Source: Pirellula sp. (GTDB taxonomy: Bacteria; Planctomycetota; Planctomycetia; Pirellulales; Pirellulaceae). Taken from it: a DNA stretch of 40,149 nucleotides. Position numbers and translations under genes: made by a program. Numbering within the stretch: position 1 is the stretch's first letter; each line of letters begins with the position of its first letter. Positions 25,836-34,798 of the stretch are shown in pieces. Under the pieces are notes generated by a model. The model was not told the origin of the DNA and made no database searches. It worked only from the letters and a program-made list of their open reading frames with translations. The stretch is from the NCBI GenBank assembly GCA_021300015.1, contig JAJTFB010000014.1:1-40149 (forward strand), written 5' to 3'.

Positions 25836-25889
25836 AGATTCAAGCCCTCGCCACAGACGAACGGAAAACATCCGCTGGAGTCCCGCCGG

Positions 25890-26876
25890 TCAGTCTTGGA
25901 AGAAAACCTCGTCGGCCGTTCGACCGAGGATCGCCTTGATCTCGATCTCGTTGAGAAACGGGGACTGCGTTCCAATCAGCGAAAAAGAGCTTTTGTAGTT
26001 GTGGGGGACTTGGACCTGATAAGGGCAGTCGCTACCCCACATCAAGCGATTGGCCGTGAACGCGTCCCGAAGTTGCTTGATCATGGGCAGAAGATCGGTA
26101 TAAGGAGCTTGTTTGGCTCCCAATGCGTAGAATGCCGAGGTTTTGACGAACACTTTGTTGAATCTCGACAAGCCGCAGAGCTTGTTCAGGTCCTCTTGAT
26201 CGATCTGACCTCTCATCCCAATCCTGGAAAAATGATCGATGACGATCTTCGTTCTTGGATATTTGGTTGCCATCGCCTCAATCGCTGGGAGAACTTCAGG
26301 ATCCGATAGCAAGCAGATCGCCTGCTTGGTCTTTGCAGCCGTTTTGAACATCGCATCGATCCCTGGATTCTGATCCCATTGGGCAACGTTCTGGGCATTG
26401 GCGTACAATCGAAATCCTCGGACCCCTTGTTCTTGCATTCGAATCATGGTTCCTTCGACGTCCGGCGCGTTGTGATCGATAATCGCGACCCCTTTGAATT
26501 GCTTAGGTTGCTTCCGGATGCACTCGAGCATGTACTTGTTGTCGAAACCGAAAAAACTCATCTGGATCAGAACCACTCGGCGCACGTTTTCGGTTCCAGC
26601 GAGCTTGAGGATCGCATCGGGGGTAAACGACTCCGGTACAACGTCGGCGACCGTGTACTTCGAATCCAAAGGATAATCATCGGACGGTTTCGGCCATACA
26701 TGGACGTGCGCGTCGATGAAGCCGCCTTCCAGGAAGTTTGGTTCGAGGGTACCAGATTCGAATTCGGAGGTCGCCCTAGCCACCGACTTGGTCGATGCCC
26801 CGATTGCCATGGCGCTACTGGCGACCAATAAACTCCGTCTGGTCCAAACACTGGTTCTCTGGGTGCGGTCGTTCAT
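25890..26876 (-). CDS. Amidohydrolase (amidohydrolase-2 / TIM-barrel metal hydrolase), Tat-exported
   Basis: The 328-residue protein opens with a Tat signal: RRSLLVASSAMAIG, with the twin arginines at 13-14. The amidohydrolase-2 domain follows, with HxH metal ligands in IDAHVHVWP (His57, His59), VIDHFSRIG (further His) and LMWGSDCPYQV (the conserved Asp near the C-terminus). Relatives include 2-pyrone-4,6-dicarboxylate lactonase and decarboxylases; the substrate cannot be assigned. ATG 26876 is supported by AAGGAG 8 bases upstream; a TTG 6 bases earlier is in frame. It follows the M20 peptidase gene after 2 bases, so the pair is one operon with coupled translation. Confidence 0.9.
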   Translation of the reverse strand: MNDRTQRTSVWTRRSLLVASSAMAIGASTKSVARATSEFESGTLEPNFLEGGFIDAHVHVWPKPSDDYPLDSKYTVADVVPESFTPDAILKLAGTENVRRVVLIQMSFFGFDNKYMLECIRKQPKQFKGVAIIDHNAPDVEGTMIRMQEQGVRGFRLYANAQNVAQWDQNPGIDAMFKTAAKTKQAICLLSDPEVLPAIEAMATKYPRTKIVIDHFSRIGMRGQIDQEDLNKLCGLSRFNKVFVKTSAFYALGAKQAPYTDLLPMIKQLRDAFTANRLMWGSDCPYQVQVPHNYKSSFSLIGTQSPFLNEIEIKAILGRTADEVFFQD

Positions 26877-26878
26877 GC

Positions 26879-28030
26879 TCAAAACTCCTTGATGATCTCT
26901 CGGTAATAGTCAAAAGCCGCTTGGACCTGCTCGATCGCGATGTATTCGTTCTCGGTATGAGCTTGATCGATACTTCCAGGCCCAAAGATGATCGTATCGA
27001 TGCCCAATTCTCGAATATGCGTTCCATCGGATCCATAAGCGACCCCCTCGACTCCATCACTATACCCCATTTTCCTGAGGATCTCGCAGGATAAACGCGC
27101 GATCGGTGCCTCGGCGGCCGTCTCTAAACCCCGATCATAGAGTAGTGGTGGTTCCATTTCGAATCGGGCTCCAGGGACTGCGTCGGCTACCGCATCGATC
27201 ACCCCTTGGTAACCGGCAAGGACCTCTTGGACGTCTTCAAAAGGGAGCAAACGCCGATCGATTTGGATCGAGCAACGGTCCGGCACAAAGTTGACTTGAA
27301 CGCCCCCTTCGATCAGTCCGATATTCCCCGTTGCGGATCCTAGCAGAGGATGCTCTATGGAGCCAAGGGATCCGTGGTAGTCCTCGATTGCCGACACCAA
27401 CTTGGCCATGTGATGGATCGCGTTGACTCCCAAGTGGACCTTCGAACTGTGCGCTTGCTTACCGATTGCGACAATCCGCCAACGCAACACTCCTTTGCTC
27501 GCGATGACGGTCTTAAGTTCCGTCGGCTCGGCGACGATCGCTGCTGTAGCTGCCAAGGATTCACACAATTTGAGGACCCCTAAACAGGAGAACTCCTCGT
27601 CGATCACGCTGGCCATCCAAATATCACCACTGGGGACAACACCATCAAGCTTGGTCTGCACCATTGCGGCCATCATGCAGGCCAGTCCAGCTTTGGTGTC
27701 GCAGGACCCACGGCCATACATACGACCCTCGACGATCCTTGGCTCAAAAGGCTCGATCGTCATCCCCGAGACAGAAACGGTATCCATGTGAGCTTCGAGC
27801 AACAAGCGACGATCCGTCGGAGGTCCTTGGACTCCGCGCCCCGGGAGCCTTGCAATGACGTTGTCTCGACCGGGCAAGACCGGTTGTCGCCAGCATTGGA
27901 TTCCATGCGATTCCCAAAACGCTTCGATATAATTCGCCAACGCACCCTCGCCAGGACCATCCTGGTAAAACGCGTTGACGCTGTTGATACGGACCAAGTC
28001 AGATAGGATTCGAATCGGATCGATGGACAT
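26879..28030 (-). CDS. M20 family metallopeptidase (ArgE/DapE-type deacylase)
   Basis: The 383-residue protein keeps the complete dinuclear zinc site of the family: His81 and Asp83 (EAHMDTV), Asp111 (GSCDTKAG), the Glu145/Glu146 pair, Glu168 (AEPTE) and His358 (QAHTENEY). A dimerisation domain (~180-290) interrupts the catalytic domain as usual. It has no signal peptide and should be cytoplasmic. Candidates are acetylornithine deacetylase, succinyl-diaminopimelate desuccinylase or a carboxypeptidase. Arginine genes lie elsewhere in the window, but distance and the amidohydrolase partner do not support calling it ArgE. It is divergent from the prolyl oligopeptidase gene across a 162-bp gap. 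Confidence 0.92.
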   Translation of the reverse strand: MSIDPIRILSDLVRINSVNAFYQDGPGEGALANYIEAFWESHGIQCWRQPVLPGRDNVIARLPGRGVQGPPTDRRLLLEAHMDTVSVSGMTIEPFEPRIVEGRMYGRGSCDTKAGLACMMAAMVQTKLDGVVPSGDIWMASVIDEEFSCLGVLKLCESLAATAAIVAEPTELKTVIASKGVLRWRIVAIGKQAHSSKVHLGVNAIHHMAKLVSAIEDYHGSLGSIEHPLLGSATGNIGLIEGGVQVNFVPDRCSIQIDRRLLPFEDVQEVLAGYQGVIDAVADAVPGARFEMEPPLLYDRGLETAAEAPIARLSCEILRKMGYSDGVEGVAYGSDGTHIRELGIDTIIFGPGSIDQAHTENEYIAIEQVQAAFDYYREIIKEF

Positions 28031-28192
28031 GCGACGGAGCTACAGTGATCAAAGGGCAGGGGGGTGCCAAACGGTCGTTGGGTCAAGTACCCTCAGGTAT
28101 CTTATCAGATCCTCGAAAATTGGTCTCATGATCGATTACAATCCAATGAATCCTAAGTGTAGAAATTCCCTTCGTCCTGCGCGATCGTTCCT

Positions 28193-30346
28193 ATGTTTCC
28201 CTCGTACCAAGCAACCCTTTCGCTTTCGATCTTGTTTTTGCTCGCAACTGACAGCCTCGCTCAAGACCCGAATCTGACGCTGTCCTATCCGACCTCCAAG
28301 GTGGTATCGCAAGTCGATGACTATCATGGAACGAAAGTGGACGACCCCTTCCGTTGGCTCGAGGACGTCGATGCCCAAGACACCAAGACTTGGGTCTCGG
28401 AACAAAATCGCTTGACGTTCGATTATCTATCCGCCATTCCCGCCAGAGATCGATTCAAAGATCGCTTGACCAAGCTCTGGAACTACGAACGCTATGGTCT
28501 TCCACGCCAGTACGGGAAAACGTATTTCTACACCTACAACAACGGACTGCAAAACCAGAACGTTCTGTACATCGCCGACTCGATCGATGTCCAAGGCCTC
28601 TTGCAGCAGAAACTACTGCTAGACCCAAATCTACTGAGCCAAGACGGTACCGTCGCGCTGAGCGGCTATGTGCCGAGCGACGACGGACGCTATCTGGCTT
28701 ATGGTGTCGCTCAGTCGGGAAGCGATTGGAACGAATGGCGAATCCGCGATGTCCAAACCGGTAAGGATCTGGCCGATTCAATCCGTTGGGTGAAATTCAG
28801 CTCGGTCGCCTGGACCGCCGACCACCTGGGCTTCTTCTATAGCCGCTACGATGCCCCCAAAGAAAATGAATTCACTGGAGTAAACTACTTTCAAAAGCTC
28901 TATTACCACCGCGTGGGAACCGATCAGCAATCCGATCTGCTAGTCTACGAACGTTCAGACGAAAAAGAATGGGGTTTCGGCGGCTCGGTCTCCGACGACG
29001 GCAAGTACCTGCTTGTCTCGGTGTGGCGGGGCACCGAAAAGAAAAATCTGGTTTTCTATGCTCCCATCGTCAACGGAGCGATCCCCCAGAAATCAGATGT
29101 TGTTGAATTGATCCCAGACTTCACCGCCGATTGGCAATTTCTGGGCAACGACGGAAAACGCTTCTACTTCGAAACCGATGACGGATCGCCCAAACACCGC
29201 ATTGTGGCAATCGATATCGATGCACCAGCCGAAGCGGCATGGAAAACGATCGTTCCAGAAACCGATGAATCGATCGAAAACGCTAGCTTGCTCGGAAACC
29301 ACCTGCTCGTGCACTACCTACGCGATGCGACTAGCGTCGTCCAGGAATACTCAACGGACGGTAAACCCGGCAAGGAAATTCGCATCCCGGATCTCGGAAC
29401 GGTGGCAGGATTCGAGGGAAAACGAACCGCAAACGAAACCTTCTTCTCCTTTACCAATTACATCACCCCTCCGACGGTTCTACGTCTCGATTTGGACAGC
29501 CTAGAGTCGCAGGTTTGGAAATCACCCAAGTTGGATTTCGATCCTGCGGATTATCTGACCGAGCGAGTTTTTTTTCGGAGCAAGGATGGGACCCGTATTC
29601 CAATGCTCCTCTCGAGAAAAAAAGGGGTCGAGAAAAACGGGCAACTGCCCACTATCCTCTACGGCTACGGTGGGTTCAACATTTCGATCACTCCCAATTT
29701 CTCGCCAGCCAATCTGGCTTGGATGGAACAAGGTGGAATGTACGCAGTTGCAAACCTGCGAGGGGGGGGCGAGTACGGTCGGCATTGGCACGAATCGGGA
29801 ATGCTGGAAGACAAACAGCGAGTCTTCGATGACTTTATCGCTGCTGCGGAGTTTCTCATTTCCGAGGGATATACCGACAACACCAAGCTGGCCATTTCGG
29901 GACGAAGCAACGGCGGATTGCTCGTCGGTGCGACGATGACGCAAAGACCAGATCTATTCGCCGTCGCCCTCCCGGCCGTTGGAGTGATGGATATGCTCCG
30001 CTTCCATCGCTTCACGATCGGCTGGGCTTGGGTCAGCGAATTCGGAAGCTCCGAGGATGCTGCCCAATTCGCGAATTTGATCAAGTATTCGCCTTTGCAT
30101 CGGCTCAAGCCTGCTACGCGTTATCCAGCCACCTTGATCACCACCGGAGATCACGATGATCGTGTCGTGCCTGGCCATTCCTACAAGTTCGCGGCGCGCT
30201 TGCAAAGCTGCCAGAGCGGGACGCGGCCAACTCTCATTCGGATCGAAGCCAGCGCCGGGCACGGAGCTGGAACCCCGGTTTCTAAACTGATCGAAACGGC
30301 TGCAGACACGCTGGCCTTTGTTTGGAAGAACTTCGGGCTCGAATAA
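28193..30346 (+). CDS. Prolyl oligopeptidase family serine peptidase (S9A), exported
   Basis: The 717-residue protein has a signal peptide (core LSLSILFLLATDSLA), then the typical N-terminal DDYHGTKVDDPFRWLED, a seven-blade propeller (~80-430) and an alpha/beta-hydrolase domain. The catalytic triad is Ser572 (GRSNGG), Asp655 (TGDHDDRVVPGHS) and His690 (SAGHGAG). Arg657 and NLRGGGEYG match the substrate-binding features of true prolyl oligopeptidases. It should cleave short peptides after proline in the periplasm. The length agrees with the family plus a leader. Confidence 0.96.
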   Translation: MFPSYQATLSLSILFLLATDSLAQDPNLTLSYPTSKVVSQVDDYHGTKVDDPFRWLEDVDAQDTKTWVSEQNRLTFDYLSAIPARDRFKDRLTKLWNYERYGLPRQYGKTYFYTYNNGLQNQNVLYIADSIDVQGLLQQKLLLDPNLLSQDGTVALSGYVPSDDGRYLAYGVAQSGSDWNEWRIRDVQTGKDLADSIRWVKFSSVAWTADHLGFFYSRYDAPKENEFTGVNYFQKLYYHRVGTDQQSDLLVYERSDEKEWGFGGSVSDDGKYLLVSVWRGTEKKNLVFYAPIVNGAIPQKSDVVELIPDFTADWQFLGNDGKRFYFETDDGSPKHRIVAIDIDAPAEAAWKTIVPETDESIENASLLGNHLLVHYLRDATSVVQEYSTDGKPGKEIRIPDLGTVAGFEGKRTANETFFSFTNYITPPTVLRLDLDSLESQVWKSPKLDFDPADYLTERVFFRSKDGTRIPMLLSRKKGVEKNGQLPTILYGYGGFNISITPNFSPANLAWMEQGGMYAVANLRGGGEYGRHWHESGMLEDKQRVFDDFIAAAEFLISEGYTDNTKLAISGRSNGGLLVGATMTQRPDLFAVALPAVGVMDMLRFHRFTIGWAWVSEFGSSEDAAQFANLIKYSPLHRLKPATRYPATLITTGDHDDRVVPGHSYKFAARLQSCQSGTRPTLIRIEASAGHGAGTPVSKLIETAADTLAFVWKNFGLE

Positions 30347-30393
30347 ACCCACCCTCTAACCTGACCCATTCGCAAAAGCTCGAGAGTCCCATC

Positions 30394-31080
30394 GTGCACG
30401 CCTCCCAAATCCTCTACGAAGACAACCACTTACTCGTGCTCAATAAGCCGGCCGACTGGATCGTCCAAGGTGCATCGACCGACGATCGAAGTTTGCTCGA
30501 ATCGGCCCGCCTGTATTTGAAGCACAAGTACCATAAGCCAGGCAATGTGTATCTCGGGGTCGTCAGCAGGCTCGATGCACCCGTCACAGGCGCTGTCCCC
30601 TTTGCTCGCACGAGCAAGTGCGCCGCGAGACTCAGCGAACAGTTTCGCGAACAGCGAGTCGACAAAGAGTATTGGGCAATCGTTTCTGGATGCCCCTCGG
30701 CCATCGAAGCCCGCCTCGAACAAACCCTGCTGCGACGCCCTCAGGCTACGGTCACTCGCCTTGTCGGTCCCGATCATCCCGATGGACAAACAGCGATCCT
30801 CGAGTACCGAGTCCTCGCCTGCGCTACGAACCACTCTCTTTTGAGCATTCGTCTGATTACGGGACGCAAACACCAAATCCGGTGCCAATTGGCAGCGATC
30901 GATTGTCCCATCTTAGGCGATCGTCTCTATGGTTCCCATGAGCCTTTCCCTCAAGGCATCGCGTTGCATTGCCAACGCTTGGAATTTGAACATCCAACCT
31001 CCAAAGAACGCGTGAGGATCTGTGCCGATCTGCCTATCTATTGGCCTAAATTCCAAACCGCAGGTGTGGCTGTCGGTTGA
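30394..31080 (+). CDS. RluA-type pseudouridine synthase
   Basis: It isomerises uridine to pseudouridine in rRNA or tRNA. From GTG 30394 the protein has 228 residues, beginning HASQILYEDNHLLVLNKPADWIVQG, the usual first strand of single-domain RluA enzymes. The catalytic motif is SRLDAPVTGAV with the Asp in RLD. LITGRKHQIRCQL and PILGDRLYG complete the family pattern. No S4 domain is present. The frame is open back to a TTG at 30322 inside the preceding gene, but the added residues do not align with the family. It starts 47 bases after the prolyl oligopeptidase stop and may share its transcript. The RNA target is not predictable. Confidence 0.9.
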   Translation: MHASQILYEDNHLLVLNKPADWIVQGASTDDRSLLESARLYLKHKYHKPGNVYLGVVSRLDAPVTGAVPFARTSKCAARLSEQFREQRVDKEYWAIVSGCPSAIEARLEQTLLRRPQATVTRLVGPDHPDGQTAILEYRVLACATNHSLLSIRLITGRKHQIRCQLAAIDCPILGDRLYGSHEPFPQGIALHCQRLEFEHPTSKERVRICADLPIYWPKFQTAGVAVG

Positions 31081-31086
31081 TGGACT

Positions 31087-31110
31087 AGCTCTCTGGGAAG
31101 CTCTCTGGGA
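31087..31110. repeat. 12-bp tandem duplication
   Basis: AGCTCTCTGGGA occurs twice in direct succession in the 76-bp gap between the convergent pseudouridine synthase and exported-protein genes. No hairpin with a T-run is visible there. Confidence 0.75.
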
Positions 31111-31156
31111 TCTATTCGTCCTGGCTCGGACCGCCTCGACTCGACTGGGTTTGCGA

Positions 31157-32176
31157 TCAAGGAGATTCGCTGGAAAGCGGTACAAGCTCTCCATCGATCG
31201 CCCTTCGTATCGCGAGGTGGACTTGATCAAGGGTTCCAACGGCTACCAAAACGCGAAAGCTTGCCTTTGACTTGGTGATGGCAGGAACTTCACGGTAACG
31301 GTACACCACATTCCATTTGACGACCTCCTCGGTTGGAAAACGGAATCGTCCATAGCCTGCCAAAGGATCGATCCAATCGGGATGGCCTGCAGAAATTGCA
31401 CCCATGGCAAACTGCCCATCCCTCGTCGAGAGAATCACCGGATCTGGCTGCTCTCCGGGGCCGTCGTCAAGTCGTTGTAGTTCTTTGCTTGCCTTCGAAA
31501 CTCTCCAGAACTCGGAAAACTCGTTCGGCATGTAGCCGGTCAACACCTCGAACTGGGCATATCGACTCCTCTCTTTGAGATCGATTTCAAAGGTGTTGTC
31601 GATTTGTATCACATGGGGATCGTCGTAGGCTCCTAAGCGTATTCGTTTATGAAGCACGCAATCCGATAGGACGCGGGTGTTGAGTGCAGGTCGACCTTGG
31701 GACTTTTCACCCGGAGCCAGCCAAAAGGCCATTTGCGTGGAGGTGCGCAATTGCCGATCGTCGCGCTCGATAGCAAGCAACCTGCTCGTCGATCGCTTGC
31801 CGGCACCGTCGAGACGCGAACCGGCCTCGGTGGGGTTGAACCGCTCTGCCCAGAAAGGCTCGTCGGACATCGCGTCGAAACTACAAGCCGACTGCAATTG
31901 ACGGCCATGGTCGGCGCTGTCGATGAACTCATGATTCCGCCATCGAAGCGAATCGACAGCACCTGCCAACCGCGATGTCGTTGTGATGGTCAAGGGAGAT
32001 CCATCGCAATCGATCGAAAGGGTCTGGTTCCCATCGACCACGGGCGGTTCGATAGCAAGTAGACCCCGTGACAGGATCAACATTGCGAATGCTAAAGCAA
32101 ACCAAGTGGAGTTGCCCCGGATCCCTAAAATCTCTTCCCGGTCGAGCTTAGTGGCGAGACATCGGCATGACGACAT
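31157..32176 (-). CDS. Exported protein of unknown function
   Basis: I recognise no named domain. The protein carries a hydrophobic stretch STWFALAFAMLILSRGLLA that looks like a signal peptide with an unusually long n-region, then a ~300-residue beta-rich domain with motifs such as HEFIDSADHGRQLQSA, ERFNPTEAGSRLDG and TGYMPNEFSEFW. These resemble a widespread uncharacterised secreted family, possibly a carbohydrate-binding beta-sandwich (weak inference). The start is uncertain: ATG 32176 is used here, ATG 32191 is also in frame, and both lie inside the dnaN 3' end, an overlap of 29-44 bases on the same strand. It is therefore probably coupled to dnaN translation. Confidence 0.75.
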   Translation of the reverse strand: MSSCRCLATKLDREEILGIRGNSTWFALAFAMLILSRGLLAIEPPVVDGNQTLSIDCDGSPLTITTTSRLAGAVDSLRWRNHEFIDSADHGRQLQSACSFDAMSDEPFWAERFNPTEAGSRLDGAGKRSTSRLLAIERDDRQLRTSTQMAFWLAPGEKSQGRPALNTRVLSDCVLHKRIRLGAYDDPHVIQIDNTFEIDLKERSRYAQFEVLTGYMPNEFSEFWRVSKASKELQRLDDGPGEQPDPVILSTRDGQFAMGAISAGHPDWIDPLAGYGRFRFPTEEVVKWNVVYRYREVPAITKSKASFRVLVAVGTLDQVHLAIRRAIDGELVPLSSESP

Positions 32177-33260
32177 AGGTGTATCCGTCATCGGTATTGT
32201 ACAAGGCCGGTTCGGTATTGGATTTCACCAACAGGTTGAAAGTGCTTTCTGGAGGCAGCACTTTGAAGAAATCGAGGACAAAGCGATAGTCCATGGTCAA
32301 TGCCAAAGGGGCCTCGTGGAAATCGATCGGAATCTCAACACGCGATTGACCGACATCGGCCGTTTTCGCTCCGACGATCATAGACCCGTTGCCGAACTGA
32401 AACTCAATCCCGCGACTCTCGGGATCCGCAACAATGGACGCTTGTCGCACCGATGCAAAAAAAGGACCGACCAAGCCGGAGATGCGCGTGCGTCCCTCCT
32501 CGCTAGGAATCACAGATTTCCAGTTCGGATAGCGGCCTTCGACCAATCGGGAGAACAACATGCAACGATCCGTCTTGAATAGAATATCGTTCGACCGAGC
32601 CGCAATCTTCACATTCGAATCGGAATCAGCGATCGATCGCTCGATGGTCTGCAAGGTTTTGGTGGGAACAATGGTCGAGGCTCCGACGTTTTTAAAACCG
32701 TTGACCGAAGCTCCTCGACCCCGCATGCAAGCCAAGCGTCGTCCATCGGTAGCCACCGTTGTGATGTCTTCACCTTCCATCTCAAACAGGACGCCGCCGA
32801 GTTGGTAACGTGTGCTCTCGGTGTCGGTCGCGAAGATCGTGCGACGAACCATCTCGCGAAATGCGATGGCGGGCATCTCAAAGTAGGAATCCTCAAGGAA
32901 TTTCCCTACCGAGGGGTATTCATCCGGGTTGGCCAATTGGAGATGGAACTCGGAGTTCACCCCATGTATATCCAGGGAATTGGAGGTGGTCTCGAACGTC
33001 AGAGTATCGTCGCTCGCTTCGCGTAGGATATTTCCGATCCGCTGGACGCTTAGAAGCGCTTTGCCCGGGGTCTGGATATCCACGTCCGGGATCTCCAAGC
33101 GAATCCCTGCTTCCTGGTCGGTCGCCATTAGCACAAGCTTGCCGTCGATGGCTTCGAGTTTGATGTTGCTCAGAATGTCCTTGGGGCTGCGAGTCGGTAC
33201 CAAACCCGAGACGATCAGAAATCCGCTCAGGAATTTTTCACGGTTGCATACAATCTTCAT
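32148..33260 (-). CDS. dnaN: DNA polymerase III subunit beta (sliding clamp)
   Basis: It forms the ring-shaped processivity clamp on DNA. The 370-residue length and three-domain pattern fit: MKIVCNREKFLSGF at the N-terminus, GGVLFEMEGEDITTVATDGRRLA in the middle domain, SRLVEGRYPNWKSVIP, and the C-terminal VMPMSRH in place of the usual VMPMRL, which forms part of the hydrophobic client-binding pocket. The ATG is at 33260. dnaA, recF and gyrB do not flank it, and I see no cluster of DnaA boxes in 33261-33399, so this is not an obvious replication origin. The downstream exported-protein gene overlaps its end. Confidence 0.97.
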   Translation of the reverse strand: MKIVCNREKFLSGFLIVSGLVPTRSPKDILSNIKLEAIDGKLVLMATDQEAGIRLEIPDVDIQTPGKALLSVQRIGNILREASDDTLTFETTSNSLDIHGVNSEFHLQLANPDEYPSVGKFLEDSYFEMPAIAFREMVRRTIFATDTESTRYQLGGVLFEMEGEDITTVATDGRRLACMRGRGASVNGFKNVGASTIVPTKTLQTIERSIADSDSNVKIAARSNDILFKTDRCMLFSRLVEGRYPNWKSVIPSEEGRTRISGLVGPFFASVRQASIVADPESRGIEFQFGNGSMIVGAKTADVGQSRVEIPIDFHEAPLALTMDYRFVLDFFKVLPPESTFNLLVKSNTEPALYNTDDGYTYVVMPMSRH

Positions 33261-33370
33261 GTCGTCGCTTTTCGCTTCGTCTCAACGGTTCGAAACTACC
33301 CTTTTCACGTCCCTAATGTTGTACCCTTTTTACCGTTCTTTTGTAGACGGCTTGGAAGATCCCATTTTCG

Positions 33371-33401
33371 ATCAAAAAACGCTCAAAAACTCGCGGTTTT
33401 T
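33371..33401 (-). terminator. Possible weak terminator of the BaiN-like gene
   Basis: On the minus strand, AAAAAC (33401-33396) and GTTTTT (33390-33385) form a short stem overlapping the stop codon, and a second T-run follows at 33380-33375. The stem is almost all A-T, so termination here is only a possibility. Confidence 0.25.
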
Positions 33402-34704
33402 AGCCTAAATGAAGTCCAGCGGTATGCCCGGTGCTCCAGGCAGCCTGAAAGTTGTAGCCGCCGATGGGGCCGTCGAGATCGAGGATTTCGCCGGCCAGGT
33501 ACAGTCCCGCTTGTCGGCGGCTTTGCATATCCTGAAAGTTCACCTCGCCGAGTTCGACTCCACCGGCCGTGACCTCGGCCTTGGGGTATCCGAGCGTGCC
33601 GGAAATCTCGATGCGATACTGCTTCAAGCTTTCAATCATCTTGATTCGTATCGCCCTGGGAAGTTCGGCCATGTGCGGGTCGTAATGGGCCCCAATGCTC
33701 TCTAAGATCGAAGTGGCTAGCCGTTTGGGGATTCGATGCGAGAGAACCGTCGATAAGGCTCGATTGCTTTGGCGTGTCTCTTGGGCGATCCACTCTTCGA
33801 GTTGCTCGACCGAGGAGTCGGGCAAAAGATCGACGATCAACTCCAGGCGATCCTCAAGGCCTCGATCGGAGAAGCACCGCGATACGTTCATGCTCGTCGG
33901 ACCGCTGCATCCTTTGTGCGTCCAGAGGAATCCTCCTCGCGACTCTCTTCGCTCAAGCTTCAGGGGTTTGGTATCCCCCGAATGCGCATGGATCTGGGCC
34001 CGGACCAACACATCCTCTAACGTCAGTCCGCTCAACTCGTGGACACGGGATTCCGGTGAGGTCAGTGGAGTTAGTGCAGGTCGCAGTGGGGTGATCGAGT
34101 GCCCCATGTTCTTGAGCCAAGCATACCCGTCACCGGTGGTGCCGCATCCGCTGTAACTGAGCCCTCCGGTAGTGATCAATACGGTCTTGGAATGGACTTG
34201 TAGTTGCCTACCTTGGACCGTCGCCAGGATCTGAAATCCAGCTCCCGTCGTATCCGGGTTGACCGAGTCGACAGCGCATCCACAAAGCAATTCTGCACCA
34301 TAGCGGGCCAGTCGACGCACCACCGCATCGCGGACATCGATCGCTCGATCGCTTACCGGAAACACTTTTCCGGTCTCCTCAACCTTGGTCTGAACCCCCT
34401 CGGATTCAAACTCTCGTACCACATCCTCTGGCGATAGCCTCTTGAGGACCGAGAGCAAGACCCGACCTTGCTTGCCGAATGCCTCGGCGATTTTGCGGCT
34501 ATCGGCATGATGGGTGATGTTGCATCGTGTCCCACCGGACATGAGAATCTTCACCCCAGCCTTGTTGTTCTTTTCCAAAACAAGCACTTTTTTGCCGCGT
34601 TGCGCAGCCGTTCCTGCTCCCCACAGCCCAGCGGCACCCCCGCCGACGATGATCGCATCCCAGCGTTGCTTCTGAAGTTTTGTTAAGTAATCGTCGGCTT
34701 GCAT
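33400..34704 (-). CDS. NAD(P)/FAD-dependent oxidoreductase, BaiN/HI0933-like
   Basis: The 434-residue flavoprotein starts with the FAD-binding Rossmann motif AIIVGGGAAGLWGAGTAAQRG (~17-37), then LEKNNKAGVKILMSGGTRCNITH, which is the signature of the HI0933/BaiN family. The C-terminal YLAGEILDLDGPIGGYNFQAAWSTG forms the second FAD contact. BaiN was linked to bile-acid dehydroxylation in gut clostridia, but most members are uncharacterised, so no substrate is assigned. It has no signal peptide. ATG 34704; the gene is divergent from the Gfo/Idh gene. Confidence 0.93.
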   Translation of the reverse strand: MQADDYLTKLQKQRWDAIIVGGGAAGLWGAGTAAQRGKKVLVLEKNNKAGVKILMSGGTRCNITHHADSRKIAEAFGKQGRVLLSVLKRLSPEDVVREFESEGVQTKVEETGKVFPVSDRAIDVRDAVVRRLARYGAELLCGCAVDSVNPDTTGAGFQILATVQGRQLQVHSKTVLITTGGLSYSGCGTTGDGYAWLKNMGHSITPLRPALTPLTSPESRVHELSGLTLEDVLVRAQIHAHSGDTKPLKLERRESRGGFLWTHKGCSGPTSMNVSRCFSDRGLEDRLELIVDLLPDSSVEQLEEWIAQETRQSNRALSTVLSHRIPKRLATSILESIGAHYDPHMAELPRAIRIKMIESLKQYRIEISGTLGYPKAEVTAGGVELGEVNFQDMQSRRQAGLYLAGEILDLDGPIGGYNFQAAWSTGHTAGLHLG

Positions 34705-34798
34705 TTTTCATCCCCGAGGTCCCGAAACGAACCCCATCGGTTATACTTCGGGAAGGTTTTCCAACAACCCGAGATAGACATTCAGAGATAGAGATTCG

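Noticed and set aside
26879..28030. Calling the M20 peptidase argE because argB and argF are in the window
   Set aside because: It lies more than 20 kb away, in an operon with an amidohydrolase, and M20 sequence motifs do not separate ArgE from DapE or carboxypeptidases.
33261..33399. Replication origin next to dnaN
   Set aside because: The gap is AT-rich but I see no repeated DnaA boxes, and dnaA is not adjacent.
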